Assembly (NCBI GenBank): GCA_047622145.1
Contig: JBLHMO010000001.1
Span: 1-64,000, forward strand
Length of the DNA stretch: 64,000 nt
From: Litorivivens sp047622145
Lineage (GTDB): Bacteria > Pseudomonadota > Gammaproteobacteria > Pseudomonadales > Spongiibacteraceae
Direction: 5' to 3'
Shown here: one piece after another, positions 33,215 to 41,768 of the stretch
Layout: each line of letters starts with the position of its first letter
Numbering within the stretch: position 1 is the first letter of the stretch
The notes under the pieces: generated by a model
Databases searched by the model: none
What the model saw: only the letters and a program-made list of their open reading frames with translations
Told to the model about the DNA's origin: nothing
Translations under genes and position numbers: made by a program

Positions 33215-34228
33215 TTAGCTTCCATGCCTTGAGGGGTGGAAGCGCATCTGGTAGTTCACCGCGGTCTCGCCCGGGTCAAGAATGCTGATATTGATATGAA
33301 CCGTCTGCTGACTGGGCATAAATTCGAGGCCGCTGAGCTCTCCGGCCAAGTATTCATCGGGGGTGAAGCGACGAGAGGCTATAGGTCTATCGTTTTGATC
33401 GTGAAATTCCAGCTCGATAACAGGAAAGGGTTGTTCAAATACTGCCTGATTGACGATCAGTGCGTCGATCAGAAGGCTATTTTCGTATTTTGGGTGAGAA
33501 TAGATATTTAAGCCGCGCGAGCGAATCAGAGGCAGATTTTGCGGCGGTGGCAACAAGCATGGCTGGCTCGCGGCGAAGAAATTCATTGCATTACAAGCGC
33601 TGGACAGCTGCGGGCGGTAGACGGACTGGGCAATTCGATCAAAATTTGCCATGGTAATCTGGGCGGCCAAGGCGAGTGCCGCCAGCACTGTCAGCAGACT
33701 CCAGCCCAGTTGTTGCCGGTTGATACGCAGTTGTCGATTACCTTGGTAAACCAGCTGCGCGAAAGCGTCGTCTGTTGCTGGCGGGATGCTGTCGGCGACT
33801 ACGACTGGCGTTGTAGCGTCTGTGCCCTCGCCAACCTCGCCTGCGCTGGTCTCCGCGTCTACGCTGGGGGCTTCGCTGAGGGTGATCGATGCACTGAAAC
33901 CCTCGCGCCGCTCTGGGGGCTCAGGCGCTTCATCGATATTTAGCTCTTCGATGTGCGCTTCGTACGGCTCATCGCATTGCTGCAGGCCCGGGAGGCCATT
34001 GTCATCATCGAAGAGAATGTCGTCGTTGTTAAACTCAGCAGTTGACTCAGCATCGGCTGGTTGTTCATCGCTGTCGGGGCTTTGCTCAGTCTCTATCCAG
34101 TGCTCGGCGGCATTAAAGATTTCCAAGCAGGCACCGCAGCGCACCAAGCCTCTGGCAGTCGCCAGATGGGTCTCGGTTACGCGAAAACTGGTTTGGCAGT
34201 GCGGGCACCTGGTGGCCTTGGCCGCCAT
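33215..34228 (-). CDS. MJ0042 zinc-ribbon / DUF3426 membrane protein
   Basis: The 337-aa protein starts at ATG 34228 (AGGAG 5 bases upstream), not at the 62-codon extension that runs into prmA. It has an N-terminal zinc ribbon with two CxxC pairs (RCPHCQTSF, RCGACLEIF), a long acidic low-complexity linker (about residues 55-180, rich in Asp/Glu), one membrane helix (GWSLLTVLAALALAAQI) and a C-terminal DUF3426 domain outside the cytoplasm. Such proteins sit after prmA in Pseudomonas and relatives; their role is unknown. The order prmA-DUF3426-dusB-fis is conserved, suggesting one transcript. Confidence 0.88.
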   Translation of the reverse strand: MAAKATRCPHCQTSFRVTETHLATARGLVRCGACLEIFNAAEHWIETEQSPDSDEQPADAESTAEFNNDDILFDDDNGLPGLQQCDEPYEAHIEELNIDEAPEPPERREGFSASITLSEAPSVDAETSAGEVGEGTDATTPVVVADSIPPATDDAFAQLVYQGNRQLRINRQQLGWSLLTVLAALALAAQITMANFDRIAQSVYRPQLSSACNAMNFFAASQPCLLPPPQNLPLIRSRGLNIYSHPKYENSLLIDALIVNQAVFEQPFPVIELEFHDQNDRPIASRRFTPDEYLAGELSGLEFMPSQQTVHINISILDPGETAVNYQMRFHPSRHGS

Positions 34229-34268
34229 AGGGTCTCCTGATCTGGTTGAATTTGCTGGGAAGTGTAAG

Positions 34269-35174
34269 TTATCTCGTGGCCATTGTGGAATTGCGAATGC
34301 CAGAAATACAACACCACCCGTCTTTTTCGTCAATTTTGAGCTTATTGAACCAGGTTTGGTAGCGTTCGATGATGGCGGCTGCCTGCTCCGCCAAGATGCC
34401 GGACAGCGCAATACGGCCGTCGGGTTTCAAATAGGAGGCTAGTCGCGGCGCCAGCTCAATTAAAGGCCCGGCTAGGATGTTGGCGACCACAATGTCGGCA
34501 CAATCCGTTGACGGTTCTGGTGCAGCGCCGGGTAGATAGCAATGCAGGCGCTCGTCACCTAGCTCGTTGCGCTGTAAATTATCGCGGGTGGCCGCCAGTG
34601 CCTGCGGGTCGTTGTCCACGGCTGTCACACGGCTGGCACCCAACAGCAAGGCAGCTATGCCGAGTATGCCTGAGCCACAGCCGTAGTCGACGACATGGGC
34701 GACATTCAGGTTCTGGCTGTCGAGCCAGCGCAGGCACAAAAAGGTTGTCGGGTGGGTGCCGGTACCGAAGGCGAGTCCGGGGTCAAGCTTGAGGTTGACG
34801 GCCTGCATGTCAACCGGCTCGCGCCAGCTTGGGCAGATCCACAGACGCTGGCCGCATTGGATGGGTTGGTAGTGAGTCATCCACTCTCGCTCCCAATCCT
34901 TGTCTTCCAGAATCTCCACCCGTTGTGGGGGTAGGGTCTGGCCGTAGGCGGCCGCGAGGCTAATCAGGGTTGCGGGTATATCGGTCGCGGCGTCGAACAG
35001 GCCGGTGACTCGGGTCAGGTTCCACACAGGGCGCTCGTTTAGGCCGGGCTCGTACAGTGGCTGGTCAGCGTTGTCTTGCATCGTAACAGCGGCGGCACCG
35101 ACCGCCAGTAGGGCGTCTTCCAGTACTTCGGCGCTGTCGCGGTCAGCATCCAGTGATAGCTGTAGCCAGGGCAT
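34269..35174 (-). CDS. prmA: Ribosomal protein L11 methyltransferase
   Basis: PrmA methylates lysines and the N-terminus of L11 with SAM. ATG 35174 (MPWLQLSLDADRDSAEVLED) begins the family-typical N-terminal substrate domain; a TTG four codons upstream is less likely. The 301-aa product has the SAM-binding core (VVDYGCGSGILGIAALLLG), LDPGLAFGTGTHPTT and the NPPY-like ADIVVANILAGPL. It follows accC by 92 bases, across a strong terminator, so it has its own promoter. Confidence 0.96.
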   Translation of the reverse strand: MPWLQLSLDADRDSAEVLEDALLAVGAAAVTMQDNADQPLYEPGLNERPVWNLTRVTGLFDAATDIPATLISLAAAYGQTLPPQRVEILEDKDWEREWMTHYQPIQCGQRLWICPSWREPVDMQAVNLKLDPGLAFGTGTHPTTFLCLRWLDSQNLNVAHVVDYGCGSGILGIAALLLGASRVTAVDNDPQALAATRDNLQRNELGDERLHCYLPGAAPEPSTDCADIVVANILAGPLIELAPRLASYLKPDGRIALSGILAEQAAAIIERYQTWFNKLKIDEKDGWCCISGIRNSTMATR

Positions 35175-35217
35175 AGCGAGTCTCAATCCAGATTTAGGGC
35201 GTGGGATGATAGCAGAA

Positions 35218-35244
35218 ATAAAAAAGGGGCTGTTGCGCAGCCCC
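35218..35244 (-). terminator. Rho-independent terminator of accB-accC
   Basis: Reading the minus strand, GGGGCTG-CGCAA-CAGCCCC is followed directly by a run of six Ts, a textbook intrinsic terminator. It stands 22 bases past the accC stop and separates the biotin operon from prmA. Confidence 0.92.
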
Positions 35245-35265
35245 CCGGATTATCTGGTTATGTGT

Positions 35266-36606
35266 TTAGTCCTGCAGTTTTTTCTCGAGGTAGTGAATGC
35301 TGACACCACCTTGGCGAAAGGCACCGTCGCGCACTAAGTCTTTGTGCAGGTCTATGTTGGTGCGGATGCCGTCAACGACCAGTTCTTCTAGTGCTTGCTG
35401 CATCCGAGCGAGTGCAATGTCGCGGTCTTCGCCGTAAGTGATGATTTTGCCAATCATGGAGTCGTAGTAGGGCGGCACCGTGTAGCCACTGTAAAGATGT
35501 GAGTCTACGCGCACCCCGAAGCCGCCCGGCGCATGGTAATGCAGAATCTTGCCGGGGCAAGGAAGAAAGGTGCGCGGATCTTCGGCGTTGATCCGGCATT
35601 CAAAGGCGTGGCCTTTGACGACAACATCTTCCTGCTTGATGGAAAGTTTTTCGCCGGCCGCAATATGGAGCTGCCATTTGATGAGGTCGATGCCGGTAAT
35701 CATTTCGGTTACCGGGTGCTCGACCTGAATCCGGGTGTTCATTTCAATAAAAAAGAACTGCCCGTCTTCGTATAAAAACTCGAAAGTACCTGCACCGCGG
35801 TAGTCAATTTTCTTGCACGCGTCGACACAGGCGTCGGCGGTGTCGTTGAGCGCTTTCTGATCAATGCAGGGGGGCGGCGCTTCTTCCAGCACTTTCTGGT
35901 GGCGGCGTTGCAGCGAGCAATCGCGGCCATTGAGGTGAATGGCATGGCCCTGTCCGTCGGCCAGTACCTGAATTTCAATGTGACGTGGATTTTCCAGAAA
36001 TTTTTCCAGATACACAGTGCCATCACCGAACGCAGCTTTCGCCTCGGATTGGGTCACAAACACGGCGTTGAGCAATGCAGCTTCGCTATGGACTACGCGC
36101 ATTCCGCGACCGCCGCCGCCTGCGGCGGCTTTGATGATAACCGGATAGCCGATGCGCCGCGCTACGACCTGGGTGCGTTCGCCATCGTCGGTCAAGGGGC
36201 CGTCTGAGCCGGGAACGGTTGGCACGCCAGCTTGTTTCATACACTTGATGGCAGACACTTTATCGCCCATCAGGCGGATAACGTCGGGTTTTGGTCCGAT
36301 AAAAACAAAACCGCTGTTTTCGACCTGTTCAGCAAAATCCGCGTTCTCGGCGAGAAAGCCATAGCCGGGGTGAATGCCAACAGCGTCGGTAACTTCAGCG
36401 GCGGAAATAATCGCCGGGCCATTGAGATAGCTTTCGGTCGAGGAGGCGGGGCCGATGCAGACCGACTCGTCGGCGAGGCGAACGTGCATCAAGTCCTTGT
36501 CGGCTTGGGAGTGCACGGCCACGGTCTTGATGCCTAGCTCCTTGCAGGCACGCAATATCCGCAGCGCAATCTCGCCGCGGTTGGCGATAACTACTTTCTT
36601 CAACAT
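35266..36606 (-). CDS. accC: Biotin carboxylase subunit of acetyl-CoA carboxylase
   Basis: AccC carboxylates the biotin on AccB using ATP and bicarbonate, the first half of malonyl-CoA formation for fatty-acid synthesis. The 446-aa protein starts MLKKVVIANRGEIALRILRA and shows the ATP-grasp Gly-rich loop (KAAAGGGGRGMRVV), the ERDCS-like segment GRDCSLQRRHQKVLEEAP and EMNTRIQVEHPVTEMITGID with the metal and biotin residues. It is 38 bases downstream of accB and ends before an intrinsic terminator. Confidence 0.98.
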   Translation of the reverse strand: MLKKVVIANRGEIALRILRACKELGIKTVAVHSQADKDLMHVRLADESVCIGPASSTESYLNGPAIISAAEVTDAVGIHPGYGFLAENADFAEQVENSGFVFIGPKPDVIRLMGDKVSAIKCMKQAGVPTVPGSDGPLTDDGERTQVVARRIGYPVIIKAAAGGGGRGMRVVHSEAALLNAVFVTQSEAKAAFGDGTVYLEKFLENPRHIEIQVLADGQGHAIHLNGRDCSLQRRHQKVLEEAPPPCIDQKALNDTADACVDACKKIDYRGAGTFEFLYEDGQFFFIEMNTRIQVEHPVTEMITGIDLIKWQLHIAAGEKLSIKQEDVVVKGHAFECRINAEDPRTFLPCPGKILHYHAPGGFGVRVDSHLYSGYTVPPYYDSMIGKIITYGEDRDIALARMQQALEELVVDGIRTNIDLHKDLVRDGAFRQGGVSIHYLEKKLQD

Positions 36607-36644
36607 GTGAGGCTTGATCCTGTCATTGCAGTAGGGAGCGGCGG

Positions 36645-37091
36645 TTAAACGATGGTAATCAGCGGTTGGTCGAATTCGACCGGCTGCGCATCTTCCGCCA
36701 GAATGGCCTCGACCACGCCGGATTTGTCGGCCTCGATCTGGTTCATCATTTTCATGGCTTCAACGATGCAGATGACATCGCCGGCTTTGACGTGCTGGCC
36801 AACTTCTACAAATGTGGGTGAGCCCGGTGAGGGCGCGCGATAAAAGGTGCCAACCATGGGTGATTTGACTATGTGGCCATTAAGCTTCGGTGCAGCCTCT
36901 TCGGCCGCCGTTGCTACCACGGGCGCCGGAGCAGGCGCGTAGGCCTGCGGTGCGTATTGTGGGTTGTACATCATGGGCGTGCCGGAATTACGGCTGATGC
37001 GCACAGACTCTTCACCTTCCTTTATCTCAATTTCGTCGATGTTCGATTCTTCGAGTAGTTCGATCAGTTTTTTTACTTTGCGTATATCCAT
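36645..37091 (-). CDS. accB: Biotin carboxyl carrier protein of acetyl-CoA carboxylase
   Basis: AccB carries CO2 on biotin between AccC and the carboxyltransferase. The 148-aa protein has an N-terminal helical domain (MDIRKVKKLIELLEESNIDE), an Ala/Pro-rich linker (about residues 50-67) and the biotinyl domain with the acceptor Lys114 in EAMKMMN and the preceding SPMVGTFYRAPSP. It lies between aroQ (35 bases upstream) and accC, the order aroQ-accB-accC being classical. Confidence 0.98.
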   Translation of the reverse strand: MDIRKVKKLIELLEESNIDEIEIKEGEESVRISRNSGTPMMYNPQYAPQAYAPAPAPVVATAAEEAAPKLNGHIVKSPMVGTFYRAPSPGSPTFVEVGQHVKAGDVICIVEAMKMMNQIEADKSGVVEAILAEDAQPVEFDQPLITIV

Positions 37092-37126
37092 GTCGGGCTC
37101 TCTAAATCCTTATAACAAGTTAATCT

Positions 37127-37564
37127 TTAGTCCAGTTGTGCGATCGCGGCATCCAGCGCGAGCTGATAGCCCTGTGGGCCAAGCCCGCAAATCACACCGA
37201 CGGCAATATCGGAGAAGTAGGAATGCTGGCGAAAGGCCTCGCGCTTGTGGACATTGCTCAGGTGTACCTCGATAAACGGTATGGCAGTTGCCAGTAAGGC
37301 GTCTCTAAGGGCGACACTGCTGTGCGTGAAGGCGGCCGGGTTGAACACAATAAAATTGATACCTTCGCGTTGGGCATCGTGTATGCGTTCGATCAGTTCG
37401 TACTCGGCATTACTTTGTAAAAACTGGAGGTGGTGGCCGGCTGCCACTGCGGCTTCCTGCAGCTGCTGGTTGATCTCTGTTAGCGTTGTGGCGCCATAGA
37501 TTTCTGGCTCGCGGGTGCCTAGCAAGTTCAGGTTAGGGCCGTGCATTACAAGTATTGAAGCCAT
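37127..37564 (-). CDS. aroQ: 3-dehydroquinate dehydratase, type II
   Basis: AroQ catalyses the third shikimate step. The 145-aa protein shows the family motifs HGPNLNLLGTREPEIYG (with the catalytic Tyr), NPAAFTHSSVALRDAL and EVHLSNVHKREAFRQHSYF with the catalytic His. It heads the aroQ-accB-accC transcript. The 174-base gap upstream, to dsbD, holds no ORF and should carry its promoter. Confidence 0.97.
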   Translation of the reverse strand: MASILVMHGPNLNLLGTREPEIYGATTLTEINQQLQEAAVAAGHHLQFLQSNAEYELIERIHDAQREGINFIVFNPAAFTHSSVALRDALLATAIPFIEVHLSNVHKREAFRQHSYFSDIAVGVICGLGPQGYQLALDAAIAQLD

Positions 37565-37738
37565 AGTCTTTAAAAACAGTAAGTTATAGGTATTTTTTGC
37601 GATTCTGCCTCAGTGAAGCGGTCTCGTCTATCTGAAGTGGGGATTTTCCACGAAATAGCGAAGGATTTCCAGCGAGTTTTCAGAAGTTGTTAGGAATTTC
37701 GACGAATTTAGTGTGTGCACTGCTAACACCGCTGATGA

Positions 37739-39472
37739 TTATTTGATCAGCTCTAGCGTCTGCAGAATGCCGTTCTCGCTGAGAATCTGTGGCAGTACGC
37801 GGGCTTTTCGCTCGCCGGGCAAGTACAGCAGATATAGCGGTATGCCATTGCGCCGATACTCGCTGAGTAGCGCGGTGATGTTTTCGTCGTAGAGGGTCCA
37901 GTCAGCCACGAGGTAGGCGATGTTTTTGTCGGCAAACGCGGCCCGCACAGCGTCTGTGTGCAAGGCGACCTTTTCATTCACCTTGCAGGTAATACACCAG
38001 TCGGCAGTTACATCGATGAACACCGGACGAGCGCTGCTGCGCAGCTCATTCAGGAGTGACTGGCTGTAATAGAGGGTATTGTCGCTAGTGCGCTCTGCGT
38101 TGGGATCCCGCGGTGCAAGTGCTGAGCTACCCAGCAGGGCAATCGCGAACAGTAAACTAACGATGGCTAAAAGCCGAGGCAGGGTTTGTCCCAGCCCCAC
38201 CAGCCAGATAGCCAGTCCGAGGATCAGCCACGCAAGCAGGGTGGTCGCCATACCATCGGCGCCAGTTTGGCGGCCGATAACCCAGCACAGCCAGATAGCC
38301 GTCGCCAATAGCGGAAAGCCTAAAAATTGTTTAAGTCTCTCCATCCACACGCCAGAACGCGGTAGCGATTGCAGTGCGCGTGGATACAGTGTTAACAAAA
38401 ATACGGGCAGTGCCATGCCAATCCCTAGGGCGGCAAATACAGCGAGCGCAGCGGCGGGCGGTTGGGTTGCTGCGAACCCTAGCGCAGTACCCATGAACGG
38501 CGCCGTGCAGGGCGTGGCGATGACAGTAGCCAAAACACCCGTGAAAAAGCTGCCGGTATAGTCACTGCGCTGGCTCAGGTTTTGGCCGGGCACGCTGCCG
38601 AGCAGGGTGATTTCGAAAGCGCCGAGCAGGTTCAATGACAGCACAAAAAAAACGCAGGACAGTAGGGCGACAAACCACGGTGTCTGTAGTTGGAAGCCCC
38701 AGCCGATAGCGGCGCCAGCGCTCTGCAAACCAATCAGCACAAGGGCTGCGGCGACAAAGCTGAGCACAACCCCAGCGCTGTATACGGCGCCGTGAGCGGC
38801 CGCTCTGCCTTCGCCGCTCTGGGTAAAGCTCAACACTTTCAGTCCGAGTACCGGAAACACGCAGGGCATCAGGTTGAGAATGGCACCGCCGAGAAGGGCA
38901 AACAGGAGCATTAGCCAGAGTGATTGCTTGGAGCGTTGTGCTGGAACACCGCTATTTTTAGCAGCGTTCCAGGTGTCTAACGAAATGCTGGTGACCGAGC
39001 CATTAGCAGGGTTTGCTCGAAACAGCCAATCATTGGGCGGGTAGCAAAGCCCTGCGTCCGCGCAACCCTGCGCCGTCAGCTTTAGAAGAAATGCGGTATC
39101 TCCAATAGTTTGCAAGGCGGTATTGGCAAAGTTGTAGTAAACCGGCGTTTCGCCAAAGTAGGGATCATCCTTTATGATCGCTTCGCCATAGTCGGCGGCG
39201 GTTGCGTCGATCTGGCCTTCGCGAAATAGCGCAATGGCAAATTTTTCTTGGTAGAGGTAGTAATTGTCGGCAATCTGCCAATTGATGTTCAGGGCATTTT
39301 GCGTCAGCGTGACAACGGGTGTGTAAGCCTCAGTAACGGAGAGAAATGCGGGGGCCTCGTCGGCAAAAACTGCCTTATTCGGAGTCCAGTCTTGGGCGGC
39401 GGTACTCAGTGGCAGCAGGCAGAGGCACAGCAACGGTGCAATCAGTGAGGTAAACTGTAAAAATAGGCGCAT
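37739..39472 (-). CDS. dsbD: Thiol:disulfide interchange protein DsbD
   Basis: DsbD moves electrons from cytoplasmic thioredoxin to the periplasm, feeding DsbC and cytochrome c maturation. The start at ATG 39472 (MRLFLQFTSLIAPLLCLCLL) gives a proper signal peptide. The 577-aa product has the N-terminal DsbD-alpha domain with CADAGLCYPP, the eight-helix core with LNLMPCVFPVLGLK and ATPCTAPFMGT, whose cysteines form the membrane relay, and a C-terminal thioredoxin domain with DWCITCKVNE. It diverges from the PCuAC gene. Confidence 0.95.
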   Translation of the reverse strand: MRLFLQFTSLIAPLLCLCLLPLSTAAQDWTPNKAVFADEAPAFLSVTEAYTPVVTLTQNALNINWQIADNYYLYQEKFAIALFREGQIDATAADYGEAIIKDDPYFGETPVYYNFANTALQTIGDTAFLLKLTAQGCADAGLCYPPNDWLFRANPANGSVTSISLDTWNAAKNSGVPAQRSKQSLWLMLLFALLGGAILNLMPCVFPVLGLKVLSFTQSGEGRAAAHGAVYSAGVVLSFVAAALVLIGLQSAGAAIGWGFQLQTPWFVALLSCVFFVLSLNLLGAFEITLLGSVPGQNLSQRSDYTGSFFTGVLATVIATPCTAPFMGTALGFAATQPPAAALAVFAALGIGMALPVFLLTLYPRALQSLPRSGVWMERLKQFLGFPLLATAIWLCWVIGRQTGADGMATTLLAWLILGLAIWLVGLGQTLPRLLAIVSLLFAIALLGSSALAPRDPNAERTSDNTLYYSQSLLNELRSSARPVFIDVTADWCITCKVNEKVALHTDAVRAAFADKNIAYLVADWTLYDENITALLSEYRRNGIPLYLLYLPGERKARVLPQILSENGILQTLELIK

Positions 39473-39619
39473 CACTCGGTCCAAAAAATGCGTAGAATTC
39501 CGCTCTTGCTTAGGGCGTGCGTAGCGCGAATAAGTTCCGCCGCGAAAGCGCATTGTAATCGATTAATTACGCTTTTTTGCAGGAATATCGAAGATGTTGC
39601 CAGTTTATAGGATATTATT

Positions 39620-40060
39620 TTGAAATGTTGTAAGCGCATAGGCGCGTGCATGCTCATTCTGTTTTCAGGGCCATTGGCGGCGCTGGAGTTCAGTGATGGC
39701 TTTGTGCGAGGTTTGCCGCCAGGGCAAAAAAACACGGCGGCGTTCTTTACCCTTGAGAATATGACGGCCACGCCTTGGACTATAGTGCGGGTGGCGAGTC
39801 CTGCCGCCGAACGTGTTGAAATGCATCAACACAAACACCGCGATGGGATGATGGGGATGCGTGAGCTGGAGAGGCTGGCGGTAGAACCGAATTCATCCGT
39901 GGAATTTGCGCCCGGTGGACTGCATCTGATGTTAATTGGCTTAAAGCAGCCCTTGCGCGAAAATGATCAGGTGCTGTTGCAGTTTTTCAGTGATTTAAAC
40001 GAAGAAGTGTCAGTGACGTTTCCGGTGATCAGCGTTATCAATGAGCACCGTCATCACTAG
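39620..40060 (+). CDS. Periplasmic copper chaperone PCuAC
   Basis: The 146-aa protein is of the DUF461/PCuAC family, periplasmic Cu(I) carriers that help load the CuA site of cytochrome oxidase. After a signal peptide (ACMLILFSGPLAA), the core shows the motif EMHQHKHRDGMMGMRELERL, with the H(M)x10MxxxHxM-type ligands in a His/Met-rich version, and GGLHLMLIGLKQPL, and a C-terminal HRHH tail. The TTG at 39620 is needed to include the positive N-terminus of the signal peptide; an ATG ten codons later would cut it. It is divergent from dsbD, and both serve oxidase assembly, as is frequent in related genomes. Confidence 0.85.
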   Translation: MKCCKRIGACMLILFSGPLAALEFSDGFVRGLPPGQKNTAAFFTLENMTATPWTIVRVASPAAERVEMHQHKHRDGMMGMRELERLAVEPNSSVEFAPGGLHLMLIGLKQPLRENDQVLLQFFSDLNEEVSVTFPVISVINEHRHH

Positions 40061-40121
40061 TGCGCATTCAAATTTGGTGATTGAGGTAGAAGAAGTTGTT
40101 GCTATTTAGGGAGTATATTGC

Positions 40122-41153
40122 ATGAAAACGGCCTGGCTGACCGAGCGTTGGCAGCAATTACGCGAAGCCGCTGAAGACTGGTTGGGCGGAAAAAATACGT
40201 TTAAGTGGGTTTTGGCGGGTTTTTTGTGCTCCACCGTACTGGTTTGCGTGCTGGGAATGATGTGGAGCAGCGAACCTGAAAATATCCCCGTTTATGATGG
40301 TGGCGATCAGCCTCGTGTTGTTGGCATCATCACAACGAATATGTTGATTGCCGTCAGTGAAACACTACTCGATAAGCCCGGCGGCTTTATCAGTAACGAT
40401 ATTGCGCCCCCCGGTCTCTTTATGGATAACATGCCGGCTTGGGAATACGGCGTGCTCATTCAGGTACGGGAACTGTCACGTTCGATGCGCGAGAGCTTCA
40501 GTCGTTCGCAATCGCAATCAACGGAAGATGTTGCGCTAGCCAAATCCGAACCGCGCTTTAATTTTTCCAACAACAGCTGGGCTGTGCCCGCATCCGAATC
40601 CGAATATCGCGACGGCATCAAGTACCTGAAACGCTACCGTGATCGGCTGGCGAATGCTGATGATCCACAGGCTCAGTTTTATGCCCGTGCCGACAATCTG
40701 CGATATTGGCTGTCGTCAGTTGAGTCTCGTCTTGGCAGTCTCTCCCAGCGCCTGAGTGCGAGTATTGGTCAGCGCCGTCTCAATACCGATTTGGCTAATG
40801 ATGTCGCCGCGCAGCAATCTACCAATGCGCCATCGGATCAGATGATAAAGACGCCGTGGTTGAAGATTGATGACGTTTTTTATGAGGCGCGCGGTAGTTG
40901 CTGGGCGCTGGTACATTTTCTCAGGGCTATCGAAAAAGATTTTTCTGGGGTACTCGACAACAAAAACGCACGGGTGAGTGTGCAGCAGATTATTCGTGAG
41001 CTGGAGCAAACCCAGGAACCGATGTTCAGCCCCATCATTCTCAATGGTAGCGGGTTTGGCTTGCTGGCTAACCACTCGCTGGTGATGGCCTCGCATATCT
41101 CGCGCGCCAACGCTGCGTTGATAGATTTACGTGAACTCTTGTCTCAGGGATAA
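40122..41153 (+). CDS. DUF2333 membrane-anchored protein
   Basis: The 343-aa protein has a short cytoplasmic N-terminus, one membrane helix (FKWVLAGFLCSTVLVCVLGM, about residues 27-46) and a long periplasmic domain with GGFISNDIAPPGLFMDNMPAWEYGVL and FYEARGSCWALVHFLRAIEK, which match the DUF2333 family of Pseudomonas and relatives. Function is unknown. It lies 61 bp after the copper chaperone and 4 bp before the YajG-like lipoprotein, so those may be co-transcribed. Confidence 0.82.
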   Translation: MKTAWLTERWQQLREAAEDWLGGKNTFKWVLAGFLCSTVLVCVLGMMWSSEPENIPVYDGGDQPRVVGIITTNMLIAVSETLLDKPGGFISNDIAPPGLFMDNMPAWEYGVLIQVRELSRSMRESFSRSQSQSTEDVALAKSEPRFNFSNNSWAVPASESEYRDGIKYLKRYRDRLANADDPQAQFYARADNLRYWLSSVESRLGSLSQRLSASIGQRRLNTDLANDVAAQQSTNAPSDQMIKTPWLKIDDVFYEARGSCWALVHFLRAIEKDFSGVLDNKNARVSVQQIIRELEQTQEPMFSPIILNGSGFGLLANHSLVMASHISRANAALIDLRELLSQG

Positions 41154-41157
41154 AATC

Positions 41158-41733
41158 ATGCGTTTCAAATTACTAGTCGTGTCATGGCTCGCGCTGTTGA
41201 TAAGCGCCTGCGCGCTGAGTCCACAACAGATGACTATTCAGCCCTTGCTGGAGAGCAGCAGCAGTAATATCGGCGAAGGTCGAACCTTGTTTGTGGAAGT
41301 GCTGGATGCGCGTGAGTCGTCTGCAATAGGCAGCCGTGGTGGCATCTATAAATCAACCAGTCTAATTACGCTTGCCAATGATTTACCCACGGCAATTCGC
41401 GATGCCGCCACCCAGCAGTTTCGCGACATGGGCTTTGTTGTGCAGGCAACACCGCAGGCAAGCGCGGATATTCGCATCATTGTCGATAAGTTGAGCTACA
41501 GCGACCCGGATACCAGTGCGCTTGGTTTTGATATCGCCTTAGAAGCTGTTTTACGCGTAGAGGCCAAACAGCAGGGTGACAAATACAGCGGTCGTTACCA
41601 GATTAAAAACAATAGAACCTATGCGACAGTGCCCGGGCGTGATCGCAATGAAGAAATGATTAATGAAGCCTTGTCAGGCGCTTTGCAGCGCCTGTTTAGC
41701 GATCCGAAATTACTAGCCTTTACCCTGAGATAG
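41158..41733 (+). CDS. YajG family lipoprotein
   Basis: The ATG at 41158 (MRFKLLVVSWLALLISACAL) lies four bases past the preceding stop; a longer in-frame start lies within that gene. The 191-aa product has a lipobox (ISAC), a conserved VEVLDARESSAIGSRGG segment and a C-terminal EALSGALQRLF helix. YajG-type lipoproteins are outer-membrane associated with unknown function. A set of three heptamer repeats lies 13 bases after the stop. Confidence 0.82.
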   Translation: MRFKLLVVSWLALLISACALSPQQMTIQPLLESSSSNIGEGRTLFVEVLDARESSAIGSRGGIYKSTSLITLANDLPTAIRDAATQQFRDMGFVVQATPQASADIRIIVDKLSYSDPDTSALGFDIALEAVLRVEAKQQGDKYSGRYQIKNNRTYATVPGRDRNEEMINEALSGALQRLFSDPKLLAFTLR

Positions 41734-41746
41734 AGGCCGTATTTTT

Positions 41747-41767
41747 GTCGGACGTCGGACGTCGGAC
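41747..41767. repeat. Three perfect GTCGGAC heptamers
   Basis: GTCGGAC is repeated three times without a break between the convergent yajG-like and PfkB genes, one base from the PfkB stop codon. It is the cleanest copy of the heptamer family also found at 25657-25774 and 30027-30118. No hairpin accompanies it here. Confidence 0.8.
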
Positions 41768-41768
41768 G

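Noticed and set aside
34229..34411. N-terminal extension of the DUF3426 gene overlapping prmA
   Set aside because: The zinc ribbon begins right after the ATG at 34228, which has AGGAG upstream; the extension is prmA read in another frame.
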